From assembly GCA_027488935.1 (NCBI GenBank), contig JAIYAP010000009.1, positions 48,786 to 112,785 of the forward strand: DNA of 64,000 nucleotides, read 5' to 3'. The DNA is from Saprospiraceae bacterium. Its GTDB lineage: Bacteria > Bacteroidota > Bacteroidia > Chitinophagales > Saprospiraceae. The notes beneath the pieces are model-generated. The model was not told the DNA's origin. It worked only from the letters and a program-made list of their open reading frames with translations, and ran no database searches. The position numbers were made by a program, and so were the translations under genes. Shown one piece after another: positions 16,277-23,652 of this stretch (its first letter is position 1; every line of letters starts with the position of its first letter).

Positions 16277-16717
16277 TTACTCGGAAAAAACTTCAATTTC
16301 ATGGTTTTTAACTACCAGATCTGTGAATTTCCCTTTAAAACGGGTAGCGCGCACGATATGGTTGTCGATCCAATGATAATTACCGCCGCGTGGTTTGCCA
16401 AAAAGGATACCATGGTATTTGAACCCGTGTTTGGAAAGCCATTGTTCAGTTACCTCGCGGTGTGCTTCCGTTCGGCTGGTAAAAAAGAATACCACATGGC
16501 CTTCTTCATACCATTTATTGAGCATAAGCAGGGCATCCGGATATGGGAGCACCGTTCCCATGCGCTCGGGTTCTTCGTTTGGCACATCATCGCAGACAGT
16601 GCCATCGATATCGATCAAAAAGTTTTTTACGTGTTTCGGCAATTGTGGACTAATCCGTTCGCCTTTTTCGTTGAATGCCTCTTTTAAAGATGCATCAGAT
16701 TGCTCTTGATAAACCAT
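16277..16717 (-). CDS. HAD-superfamily phosphatase-like protein
   Basis: Small HAD-fold protein of 146 residues. Motif I is DIDGTV (nucleophile Asp and acid/base Asp), motif II is FFTSRT, the Lys of motif III is in FGKPRG and the acidic motif IV is WIDNH, so the active site looks complete. There is no large cap domain, which points to a large or macromolecular substrate or to a capsule/sugar phosphatase of the minimal type. Start at 16717 (MVYQEQ) chosen since a -7 box at 16733-16740 lies just upstream and would cut off the longer frame to 16753. Substrate unknown. Confidence 0.72.
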   Translation of the reverse strand: MVYQEQSDASLKEAFNEKGERISPQLPKHVKNFLIDIDGTVCDDVPNEEPERMGTVLPYPDALLMLNKWYEEGHVVFFFTSRTEAHREVTEQWLSKHGFKYHGILFGKPRGGNYHWIDNHIVRATRFKGKFTDLVVKNHEIEVFSE

Positions 16718-16732
16718 CGTGTAAGTTTTACG

Positions 16733-16740
16733 CAAAGGTA
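16733..16740 (-). promoter_or_regulatory. -7 box of the HAD phosphatase gene
   Basis: Minus-strand TACCTTTG, an exact TAnnTTTG match 16 bases before the Met at 16717. It makes the longer reading frame starting at 16753 unlikely. Confidence 0.6.
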
Positions 16741-16852
16741 AGGTAAAAATCATTGTAGGTGTTCAGAAAAAATCATTGCTTTGGGGCTAATAAATCTTTT
16801 GTACACGATTTGATGGTTTTATTGGACATTTGCAGTAGAAATTTGAATTTGT

Positions 16853-17833
16853 TTGAAAAAAATTAACACAAAAATTGGATTGGATGTAGCGCTGGCAGCG
16901 CAATGGCTACATGCATCTGAACCGGTGGCGATTCCAACCGAAACCGTATATGGTTTAGCAGGGAATGCCTTGGATGTTGCGGCTGTTGCCCGCATTTTTG
17001 AGGTAAAAAACCGCCCTACCTTCGATCCGCTCATTGTGCATGTGGCCAGTGTTGCGGCCGTGGAAGCGCATGTGCTTGATTTTCCAGCGGCAGCGCGTCG
17101 ATTGGCAACCCATTTTTGGCCTGGTCCGCTTACCCTGTTATTGCCCAAGCAGCCCCATATCCCTGATTTGGTGACCGCTGGATTGCCCAGGGTAGCCATA
17201 AGGGTGCCGGTGCATCCGCTTACACGCGCTTTGTTGGAAAGTTTGCCTTTCCCCTTGGCGGCCCCCAGCGCCAATCCGTTTGGGTACATTAGTCCAACCA
17301 CCGCGCAACATGTTTACGATCAATTAAATGGTTTAATACCTTATATTTTGGACGGAGGAGCCTGTACAATTGGGTTAGAATCGACGATTGTTGGTTGGGA
17401 AGGGGAGGAGGCCGTGTTATATCGCCTAGGGGGGATATCGGTGGAAGCCATTGAATCGCTGATTGGCAAACTACGGGTTCAACCCAACCAGAGCAGCAAC
17501 CCTGCCGCGCCGGGTATGTTAAAATCACACTATGCTCCAGCAAAGCCCTTGTATTTAGGCGATTTATCGGTCCTCTCTAAACAGTTTGCAACACAAAAAA
17601 CGGGTGTTTTAAGCCTGGAAAAACAGATGGATTTGCCCGCGCATTTCCTGGAAATCGTGCTGTCAGAAACGGGTGATCTAAACGAAGCGGCCCAGCATCT
17701 ATTTGCGGCATTGCGCCAGTTGGATACATCCGATGTTGAAATAATCATCGCAGCGCCAATGCCAGAACTTGGTTTAGGGCGTGCGATCAATGACCGTTTG
17801 CGCCGGGCAAGCGTACAAACCAATCCGATATGA
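16853..17833 (+). CDS. Threonylcarbamoyl-AMP synthase (Sua5/TsaC)
   Basis: Makes L-threonylcarbamoyl-AMP from threonine, bicarbonate and ATP, the first step of the t6A37 tRNA modification. The YrdC domain (about 10-200) shows VAIPTETVYGLAG, KNRPTFDPLIVHV, FWPGPLTLLL and LAAPSANPFGYISPT. The last 100 residues, beginning near AAPGMLKSHYAP, are the Sua5 extension, so this is the long Sua5 form. It starts with TTG at 16853 as far as can be seen; no ATG is near and the MKKINTKIG opening is followed at once by conserved sequence. Its stop overlaps the ATG of the next gene by four bases, indicating translational coupling. Confidence 0.9.
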   Translation: MKKINTKIGLDVALAAQWLHASEPVAIPTETVYGLAGNALDVAAVARIFEVKNRPTFDPLIVHVASVAAVEAHVLDFPAAARRLATHFWPGPLTLLLPKQPHIPDLVTAGLPRVAIRVPVHPLTRALLESLPFPLAAPSANPFGYISPTTAQHVYDQLNGLIPYILDGGACTIGLESTIVGWEGEEAVLYRLGGISVEAIESLIGKLRVQPNQSSNPAAPGMLKSHYAPAKPLYLGDLSVLSKQFATQKTGVLSLEKQMDLPAHFLEIVLSETGDLNEAAQHLFAALRQLDTSDVEIIIAAPMPELGLGRAINDRLRRASVQTNPI

Positions 17834-18615
17834 ACAATTCAACTCTTGCCGTTACCCTCGTACAAACCCCCTTGATTTGGGAGCAACCCGTTGAAAACAG
17901 AACCCAACTTGCAGCCAAACTGGCCCCATTGCAAGGCCGAACCGATCTGGTGGTGTTGCCGGAAATGTTTACCACAGGGTTTTCCATGCGTGCATTCGAA
18001 TTGGCAGAGCCGATGGATGGTCCTTCCGTAACATGGATGCAGGAGCAAGCCATACAATTAGACGCCGCCATTGCAGGAAGTTTTATTTGTATAGAAAAGG
18101 GCTTGTTTTACAACCGCTTAGTATGGGTACAGCCCGATGGGGTTGTTCAATTTTATAATAAACGGCATTTATTTTCTTTAGCCGCAGAACATCAAACCTT
18201 TACCCCTGGTACCGAGCGATTGATGGTAGAATGGAAGGGATGGCGTATTTGTCCGCTGGTTTGTTATGATTTGCGCTTTCCGGTATGGAGCAGAAACCAC
18301 CCCGATCAGCCTTATGATTTGCTTTTATATATTGCGAATTGGCCACAAACGCGTTCGTTGCACTGGCGCACGCTATTGCAAGCGCGAGCCATTGAAAATC
18401 AAGCATTTGTAGCGGGTGTGAACATCGTTGGAACCGATGGAAATCTGCTGGTTTATGGAGGGGACTCTGCGATCATTGATTTTTCGGGGCAACACTTATG
18501 CCAAATATCCCATTGCGAAGGCGTGTTTACCACTGCACTATCATTGGAGAAATTGCCTGCCTACCGACAGCAATTGCCCTTTTTGAAAGATGGCGATACT
18601 TTTCGTTTGATTTGA
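17830..18615 (+). CDS. Nitrilase-superfamily omega-amidase (YafV-like)
   Basis: Carbon-nitrogen hydrolase of 261 residues, close to the omega-amidase branch that hydrolyses alpha-ketoglutaramate or ketosuccinamate and repairs deaminated glutathione. The catalytic triad is visible: Glu in LPEMFTTGFSM, Lys in YNKRHLFSLA and Cys in LVCYDLRFP. The FSLAAEHQTFTPG sequence following the Lys is characteristic of YafV-type members. Four-base overlap (ATGA) with the sua5 gene shows a two-gene operon. No terminator is visible after it. Confidence 0.87.
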   Translation: MNNSTLAVTLVQTPLIWEQPVENRTQLAAKLAPLQGRTDLVVLPEMFTTGFSMRAFELAEPMDGPSVTWMQEQAIQLDAAIAGSFICIEKGLFYNRLVWVQPDGVVQFYNKRHLFSLAAEHQTFTPGTERLMVEWKGWRICPLVCYDLRFPVWSRNHPDQPYDLLLYIANWPQTRSLHWRTLLQARAIENQAFVAGVNIVGTDGNLLVYGGDSAIIDFSGQHLCQISHCEGVFTTALSLEKLPAYRQQLPFLKDGDTFRLI

Positions 18616-18644
18616 AGAAAATAGCCATTTTTTATTTCAAAATA

Positions 18645-18674
18645 TTTGATTTTTAAAATCCTTTACTACCTTTG
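18645..18674 (+). promoter_or_regulatory. Bacteroidota promoter for the NlpC/P60 gene
   Basis: TTTG (18645-18648), 18 bases, then TACCTTTG (18667-18674), a good match to the -33/-7 pattern. Transcription would start near 18680, leaving a leader of about 190 bases before the next start codon. Confidence 0.65.
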
Positions 18675-18812
18675 CCATCGCTTGGTGCTTTTTAGTAGGT
18701 CATTTAGCCGGTCTGTTCATCTTAATCCCACCCTTGAACATTCGATTCTAACACAAGCAGAACGACCGTAGGGCTTTGACCACAACTAATCATTTCACGA
18801 ACAACGTATCAT

Positions 18813-18851
18813 ACTCTTTATGTAGAGTTGAATAGTCGCGTCTCCCGACTA
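18813..18851 (+). ncRNA. Two tandem hairpins in a long 5' leader
   Basis: ACTCT/AGAGT (18813-18817 with 18824-18828) and TAGTCG/CGACTA (18833-18838 with 18846-18851) form two adjacent stems within the roughly 190-base leader, ending 20 bases before the start codon. They might control translation. No known riboswitch family is recognised. Confidence 0.3.
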
Positions 18852-18871
18852 AGCGTTGAAATATTGCACTT

Positions 18872-19426
18872 ATGAATGAAATACGAACATCCAATCGAAC
18901 AATTCCAACGATTCACCAGTATTTTGCCCCAGTTTTAATCGCATTGTTTATTTTTGGTTCGGCGTTTACGCCATCCGACCGTGTTCCATCCAAGGCTGAA
19001 AACGCTGAGATGATGCAAATGCGGGAATATGTTACCGGTTACGCGCACAATTTTCTCGGTTTGCGCTATCGCCACGGCGGGGTTACCCCGAAAACGGGCT
19101 TCGATTGTTCCGGTTTTACCAGTTTTCTTCTGAAAGAGTTTGACATCAAAGTTTCCTCCTGTTCTGCCACTCAATCTACCCAAGGAATGAAAGTTCTTTT
19201 GAAGTCGGTTTTGCCTGGCGATCTTGTATTTTTTGGCAAAGGCCGCCACATTCAGCACGTTGCGATGGTGGTTGACCGTACCGAAGAAGGGGTGTTTGTG
19301 ATTCACAGCACCTGCAGCCGAGGAATTATTGTAGAAAATATAAATACTTCCAAGTACTGGAAGCCTAAGATTTTGTTTGCACGGGATGTGATCTCCCAGC
19401 AATGGTCGCAATTGGCGAGCCACTAA
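18872..19426 (+). CDS. NlpC/P60 (C40) peptidoglycan endopeptidase
   Basis: Cell-wall hydrolase cutting D-Glu to diaminopimelate bonds in peptide stems. A hydrophobic N-terminal segment (about 17-34) is a signal or anchor. The NlpC/P60 domain covers about 50-180 with the catalytic Cys79 in GFDCSGF, His129 in IQHVAMV and His145 in VIHSTCSRG, plus the LPGDLVFFG motif. Length 184 residues is normal for a one-domain member. It has its own promoter with an unusually long leader and is followed by a strong terminator, so it stands alone as a transcription unit. Confidence 0.9.
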   Translation: MNEIRTSNRTIPTIHQYFAPVLIALFIFGSAFTPSDRVPSKAENAEMMQMREYVTGYAHNFLGLRYRHGGVTPKTGFDCSGFTSFLLKEFDIKVSSCSATQSTQGMKVLLKSVLPGDLVFFGKGRHIQHVAMVVDRTEEGVFVIHSTCSRGIIVENINTSKYWKPKILFARDVISQQWSQLASH

Positions 19427-19506
19427 GATTTATACACCCGTAAGGGTCTTTTATTGTCTGCTGACCAACACAGGCACATCAATACAAAACGTACCATGAG
19501 AGAAGA

Positions 19507-19539
19507 AGGGCGTCCCGAGTTTCGGGAACGCCCTTTTTT
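19507..19539 (+). terminator. Rho-independent terminator after the NlpC/P60 gene
   Basis: GGGCGT-C-CCGA / TCGG-G-AACGCCC stem at about 19508-19533 with a 3-base loop, followed by six T residues. It separates the NlpC gene from the palindromic repeat that follows. Confidence 0.85.
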
Positions 19540-19564
19540 ACGTACCCCCACGTCGGAAGCGTCC

Positions 19565-19651
19565 CCCTGACACGTCGGAAGCGTCCCCCCCCACGTCGGA
19601 AGGGTCCGGGACCCTTCCGACGTGGGGGGGGACGCTTCCGACGTGTCAGGG
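19565..19651. repeat. 87-bp perfect palindrome built of ACGTCGGAAG units
   Basis: Perfect inverted repeat with 43-base arms and a single unpaired base at 19608. Each arm carries two copies of a unit of the form CACGTCGGAAGsGTCC (s = C or G); a further partial copy lies just outside at 19549-19566. The sequence is strikingly GC-rich compared with its surroundings. It shares its core unit with a second palindrome at 20089-20161, on the other side of the DUF4345 gene. It encodes nothing credible; the frames through it are arginine/proline-rich artefacts. Confidence 0.9.
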
Positions 19652-19674
19652 AGTAAAACAACTTTTTTCGATCT

Positions 19675-20067
19675 ATGTTAAAGGAAAAGCATCTGCATTT
19701 GTTGATAGCGGCCATTTCGATTATATTAATTGCAATCGCCTATGGAGGAATGCCAGCGCGCATTTTACCCTTCTTTTTTGAAATACACCCCACTTCTGTT
19801 GATCTGAAACACGTTTTTAGGGCCATGATGGGTTTATATATAGGAATGGCTATTTTTTGGTTTTACGGGATCTTTAACGCTTCATTCTGGCGGCCTGCCA
19901 CCATTTCCAATATTTTATGCATGGCGGGGCTTGCAACAGGAAGGATATTGAGTTTGATCCTGGATGGGATACCATCGCGAACTTTTTTGTTGGGAACCGG
20001 ATTAGAGGTGATATTTGTAATTTGGGGAATATTGAATTTATTGCGATATACTGATGCTAAAAAGTAA
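19675..20067 (+). CDS. DUF4345 family membrane protein
   Basis: Small integral membrane protein of 130 residues with four hydrophobic segments (about 8-26, 44-66, 77-95, 103-122), matching the DUF4345 family: the HVFRAMMGLYIGMAIFW segment and the GLATGRILSLILDGIPS segment are typical. Function unknown. The gene is enclosed by two related long palindromes, and its ATG lies only 23 bases after the first. It has no recognisable promoter of its own beyond what those repeats might provide. Confidence 0.75.
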   Translation: MLKEKHLHLLIAAISIILIAIAYGGMPARILPFFFEIHPTSVDLKHVFRAMMGLYIGMAIFWFYGIFNASFWRPATISNILCMAGLATGRILSLILDGIPSRTFLLGTGLEVIFVIWGILNLLRYTDAKK

Positions 20068-20088
20068 ATCGCGCTGCTGCTTCGTCCC

Positions 20089-20161
20089 CCACGTCCCGAT
20101 AGTCCCGATACGTCGGAAGCGTCCCGGACGCTTCCAACGTATCGGGACTATCGGGACGTGG
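20089..20161. repeat. 73-bp near-perfect palindrome, relative of the one at 19565-19651
   Basis: Inverted repeat with 36-base arms around the base at 20125 and a single mismatch. The inner unit ACGTCGGAAGCGTCC is the same as in the first palindrome; the outer part is a different short repeat, CGATAGTCCCGAT. The GTG at 20158 that would extend recG upstream lies inside this repeat. Confidence 0.9.
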
Positions 20162-20179
20162 AAAAAACAAAACATTTTG

Positions 20180-20187
20180 TATTTTTG
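20180..20187 (+). promoter_or_regulatory. Possible -7 box just before recG
   Basis: TATTTTTG, an exact TAnnTTTG match, seven bases before the ATG at 20194. If used, the recG message would be almost leaderless. No good -33 element is visible, since that place is taken by the palindrome arm. Confidence 0.35.
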
Positions 20188-20193
20188 CCGTCT

Positions 20194-22296
20194 ATGCCAC
20201 TCGATACCACCATAGAATATTTAAAAGGTGTCGGTCCACAGCGCGCCGATACCCTGAAAAAAGAACTGTTTATCTTCACTTTTGGAGATTTACTGGTGCA
20301 TTACCCGTTTCGCTACATTGACCGCACCCGGTTTCACACGATCCGCGATTTACAAACGGAAGGCGAACAGGTGCAATTGCGCGGTATTTTACGCCGCTTG
20401 GAAGTATTGGGAGAAGGACGGGCCAAACGTTTAACCGCTACCTTGCGCGATGAATCGGGGGTGATCGAACTTGTTTGGTTTCAAGGCATTCAATGGGTGG
20501 AAAAAAGCCTGATGGTGGGTAAAGAATACATTGCATTTGGCCGCATCAATGCCTTCAATGGCCGCTTTAATATTACCCATCCGGAAATGGAAGAAGCGAC
20601 CCCGGATAATTTGCAAAAGCCCCGCACGTATGAACCAGTTTATTCTACCACCGATAAATTAGTTCAAAAAGGCCTGGATGCCAAGGGATTGCGCAAAACC
20701 ATGCGCACGCTGTTGGATGTTTTAAAACCCGCAGATCTGCCCGAAACGCTCCCCGACAACTTGCTGGAAGCCTACCGCCTGATGGGCCGCTGGGAAGCCC
20801 TGCAAAAGATCCACTTTCCAGAAAATCAACAGGAATCGGAAGCCGCAGCCCGTCGGTTAAAGTTTGAAGAACTGTTTTTCCTGCAACTCCGCATTTTGCA
20901 AAGTCGGCAGTTGCGCAAGGATACCGTAAAAGGCTTCGTTTTTGAGCAGCTAGGCGACTTTTTTAACCGTTTTTATGCGGAAAAACTGCCTTTTGAACTA
21001 ACGGGCGCTCAAAAACGGGTACTCAAAGAAATTCGGGTTGATTTACGGGCTGGCCGGCAAATGAACCGCCTGGTACAAGGGGATGTAGGCTCTGGAAAAA
21101 CGGTAGTCGCACTGATTACCATGCTCATGGCCTTGGATAATGGTTTTCAGGCCTGCCTGATGGCGCCCACCGAGATCCTGGCGCAACAACATTTTATTGG
21201 TTTAAGTGCCCTTTTGGGCGATTTGGGCGTTAATATTGGCTTTTTGTCAGGCAGTATTAAAGGTAAAAAGCGGGAGGCCATCTTAGCACAACTCTGTACC
21301 GGTGAAATGCAAATTGTGATCGGTACCCATGCCCTGATTGAAGACTGGGTGGTGTTTCAAAATTTGGGTCTTTCGGTGATCGACGAGCAACACCGATTCG
21401 GCGTAGAGCAACGCTCCAAGTTATGGCGTAAAAGTCAGGGTTTGCCACCGCATGTATTGGTCATGACCGCTACTCCCATTCCGCGTACCCTGGCGATGAC
21501 TTTATATGGCGATTTGGATGTTTCGGTGATTGATGAATTACCGCCAGGCCGGAAACCCATCACGACGATGCACAAAACCGAAGCCCATCGCCTGCGCGTG
21601 CAGGGGATCATGCGCGAAGAAATTGCCAAAGGACGGCAGGTATATGTGGTGTATCCGATGATTGAGGAGACCGAAAAAATGGATTTGCAGAACTTAATGT
21701 CGGGTTATGAAGCCTTAAGTCGGGATTTTCCGATGCCAGAATACCAAATATCAATTGTACATGGCAAAATGAAGGCGGCGGATAAAGAATATGAGATGCA
21801 ACGTTTTGTGCGACAGGAAACCCAAATTATGGTGGCTACCACGGTAATTGAAGTAGGGGTAAACGTGCCCAATGCCTCCGTGATGGTGATTGAAAATGCA
21901 GAACGGTTTGGTTTATCGCAGTTGCATCAGTTGCGGGGCAGGGTAGGGCGGGGTGCCGAGCAATCGTTTTGTATTTTGTTGACGGGTCATAAATTGAGTG
22001 CCGATGGTCGAGAGCGGATTCAAACGATGGTGGGCACGAACGATGGTTTTGTGATCGCGGAAGCCGATTTGCGTTTACGTGGGCCGGGCAATATTGAAGG
22101 CACCCAACAAAGCGGGATGTTGCATTTTCGCATCGCCGATTTGGCGCGGGATGGACAGATTTTGACGGCCGCCAGGGAAATTGCGATCACGATTTTGCAA
22201 CAGGATCCGGGGTTGCGCACACCAGCCTATATGCGACTAAGGCAATATTTAGATGCCACGGCCAAAGAATCGAAAATTTGGAGCCGTATTTCGTAG
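20194..22296 (+). CDS. recG: ATP-dependent DNA helicase RecG
   Basis: Branch-migrating helicase that regresses stalled replication forks and processes Holliday junctions. The N-terminal wedge/OB domain (about 1-230) opens with LKGVGPQRADTLKK; the helicase core (about 265-650) has Walker A GDVGSGKT, the RecG-type DEQHRFGV motif II, TATPIPRTLAMT and QLRGRVGRG (motif VI), and the C-terminal wedge interaction region contains GNIEGTQQSG. Length of 700 residues is normal. Start chosen at the ATG at 20194, not the GTG at 20158, because the latter lies within a palindromic repeat and a -7 box falls between them. Confidence 0.95.
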   Translation: MPLDTTIEYLKGVGPQRADTLKKELFIFTFGDLLVHYPFRYIDRTRFHTIRDLQTEGEQVQLRGILRRLEVLGEGRAKRLTATLRDESGVIELVWFQGIQWVEKSLMVGKEYIAFGRINAFNGRFNITHPEMEEATPDNLQKPRTYEPVYSTTDKLVQKGLDAKGLRKTMRTLLDVLKPADLPETLPDNLLEAYRLMGRWEALQKIHFPENQQESEAAARRLKFEELFFLQLRILQSRQLRKDTVKGFVFEQLGDFFNRFYAEKLPFELTGAQKRVLKEIRVDLRAGRQMNRLVQGDVGSGKTVVALITMLMALDNGFQACLMAPTEILAQQHFIGLSALLGDLGVNIGFLSGSIKGKKREAILAQLCTGEMQIVIGTHALIEDWVVFQNLGLSVIDEQHRFGVEQRSKLWRKSQGLPPHVLVMTATPIPRTLAMTLYGDLDVSVIDELPPGRKPITTMHKTEAHRLRVQGIMREEIAKGRQVYVVYPMIEETEKMDLQNLMSGYEALSRDFPMPEYQISIVHGKMKAADKEYEMQRFVRQETQIMVATTVIEVGVNVPNASVMVIENAERFGLSQLHQLRGRVGRGAEQSFCILLTGHKLSADGRERIQTMVGTNDGFVIAEADLRLRGPGNIEGTQQSGMLHFRIADLARDGQILTAAREIAITILQQDPGLRTPAYMRLRQYLDATAKESKIWSRIS

Positions 22297-22313
22297 ATTT
22301 TTCAGGTAAAAAT

Positions 22314-22344
22314 TTTGTTTAAAATAAATTGTTTTTTATTTTTG
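22314..22344 (+). promoter_or_regulatory. Bacteroidota promoter for the DUF1761 gene
   Basis: TTTG (22314-22317), 19 bases, then TATTTTTG (22337-22344): an excellent -33/-7 match, 33 bases before the ATG at 22378. Confidence 0.75.
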
Positions 22345-22377
22345 GGCGTTCATTCACACACCTAAAACAAACAAAAA

Positions 22378-22782
22378 ATGGAGAACAAAACAAATTACCT
22401 CGCAATTGTGGTTTGTCCACTCATCAACATGGCGTTGGGCATGACCTGGTACAGCGTCTTTGACAAGCCCTGGATGGAAGGCCACAACCTGACCATGGAG
22501 CGTGTCACCGCCAACCAATCGCCCACCTTGTACATTACCAGCGTGGTTGGGTCTTTAATTTCTGCCTACGTGCTGAATTTGATTTTCCAACGCCTGAGCG
22601 TACGTTCGTTGGTGGACGGACTGAAAAGCGGCGCTGCCATTGGCTTATTTGGCCTTTTGGGCACGATTGTGAGTTATAGTTTTTCTTTGTTGCCATTGCC
22701 CTTGGCCTTGATTGACGGCGGTTTTGCCTTTGTACTGTTTACCTTATATGGTATTGTGCTGGGCGGCTGGCAGAAAAAGTAG
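22378..22782 (+). CDS. DUF1761 family membrane protein
   Basis: Integral membrane protein of 134 residues with four hydrophobic segments, fitting DUF1761: the N-terminal AIVVCPLINMALGMTWYS with the W-Y motif, the KSGAAIGLFGLLGTI helix and the C-terminal GGFAFVLFTLYGIVLGGW. Function not known for the family. It has a strong promoter of its own and is likely monocistronic. Confidence 0.8.
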   Translation: MENKTNYLAIVVCPLINMALGMTWYSVFDKPWMEGHNLTMERVTANQSPTLYITSVVGSLISAYVLNLIFQRLSVRSLVDGLKSGAAIGLFGLLGTIVSYSFSLLPLPLALIDGGFAFVLFTLYGIVLGGWQKK

Positions 22783-22800
22783 TCCATTGGTTGATTAAAA

Positions 22801-22846
22801 ATGGTTGTACCAGGGTTCGTTTTTGTCCGAATGATGGTGCAACCAT
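22801..22846. other. Inverted repeat between DUF1761 and toxin-antitoxin genes
   Basis: ATGGTTGTACC (22801-22811) pairs with GGTGCAACCAT (22836-22846), 11 bases with one wobble, loop 24. There is no T tract. It could be a weak transcript end or a regulatory site; the rest of 22783-22946 shows nothing else. Confidence 0.35.
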
Positions 22847-22946
22847 CTAAGGTTGTGCGGCTAAAAACCTATTCTGGTGCTACTCATATAAATAAGGCCG
22901 AGACATAGATTTTTTCTGTTTTTTTACTTACTACCGCATAAGTCTA

Positions 22947-22977
22947 TTGTGAATTTTAAAAAATGACCGTATTTTTG
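22947..22977 (+). promoter_or_regulatory. Bacteroidota promoter for the PIN toxin-antitoxin pair
   Basis: TTG (22947-22949), 20 bases, then TATTTTTG (22970-22977), 16 bases before the antitoxin ATG. Good match to the -33/-7 pattern and well placed. Confidence 0.7.
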
Positions 22978-22992
22978 TAAAAAAGAAACAAA

Positions 22993-23190
22993 ATGAAGAT
23001 TGTATTGCAATTTGAAAAGATGAGTGATCTGGATGAAATTAGCCAATGGCTTGAAAATAAGCATATCACGGTGCAACAAGTGATTCCTGATAAAATGAGT
23101 GGAAGTACTTTGATCAAAAGGCTCAGTCGTATTAAAATAGTATTACCAGAAGATTTTAAATTTGATCGAAATCAGGCAAATGAGCGATAA
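22993..23190 (+). CDS. Putative antitoxin of a PIN-type pair
   Basis: A 65-residue protein with no family recognised. It contains a short helical stretch (MSDLDEISQWLENKHI) and a basic segment (TLIKRLSRIKIVLP) and ends in a charged tail. Its role is inferred from position: it has its own promoter and its 3' end overlaps by 11 bases the start of a PIN-domain gene, which is the standard arrangement of type II antitoxins. No AbrB, ribbon-helix-helix or Phd motif is obvious. Confidence 0.55.
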   Translation: MKIVLQFEKMSDLDEISQWLENKHITVQQVIPDKMSGSTLIKRLSRIKIVLPEDFKFDRNQANER

Positions 23191-23590
23191 GATTTTTATT
23201 GATACTAACTTACTTATTTATTCAATTACACAGGATAACGGTAAATCTTACATAGTTGAAGATTTGTTGCTTCAACCCTTTGATTTTGTTATTTCTACAC
23301 AAGTTATTAATGAGTTTGTTCAAGTTTGTTTTAAAAAGAGCCTGATTCCATCCGAAGACATCCGACAAGTTGTTGGAGACTTTTTGCAATTTTTTGAAGT
23401 AGTTATCATTGAGGATATTACCATTTTATCGGCTTTAAACATTAAAGATAAATATCGATACGCTTGGTATGACTCCCTTATTATCGCTGCGGCATTGGAA
23501 AATAACTGTACTTTGTTGTTTTCAGAAGATATGAGTAATGGTCAACAAATTGAACAATCTTTGACCATTCAAAACCCTTTTATGGTTTGA
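23180..23590 (+). CDS. PIN-domain ribonuclease toxin (VapC-like)
   Basis: PIN-fold nuclease of 136 residues, expected to cut RNA with Mg ions. The acidic active site is visible: the first Asp in IFIDTNLLIYS, Glu in VINEFVQVC, Asp in YAWYDSLIIAAA and a later acidic pair in LLFSEDMSNGQ. Start taken at MSDKIF (23180), which overlaps the antitoxin by 11 bases; a Met at 23162 would give a longer overlap. Base composition is more A+T-rich than neighbouring recG and truC, as is common for transferred toxin-antitoxin cassettes. Confidence 0.82.
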   Translation: MSDKIFIDTNLLIYSITQDNGKSYIVEDLLLQPFDFVISTQVINEFVQVCFKKSLIPSEDIRQVVGDFLQFFEVVIIEDITILSALNIKDKYRYAWYDSLIIAAALENNCTLLFSEDMSNGQQIEQSLTIQNPFMV

Positions 23591-23652
23591 TTTTATATGT
23601 ATAAATGTTTTTATATTTAATGTTTATATGTAAATCCGGTTGAAAACAAAAC

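Noticed and set aside
16277..16753. Longer start at 16753 for the HAD phosphatase
   Set aside because: A -7 box at 16733-16740 lies inside that extension and the extra residues are not conserved.
19479..19715. 78-residue minus-strand reading frame rich in Arg, Pro and Gly
   Set aside because: It runs straight through the terminator and the 87-bp palindrome; the composition is a by-product of the repeat.
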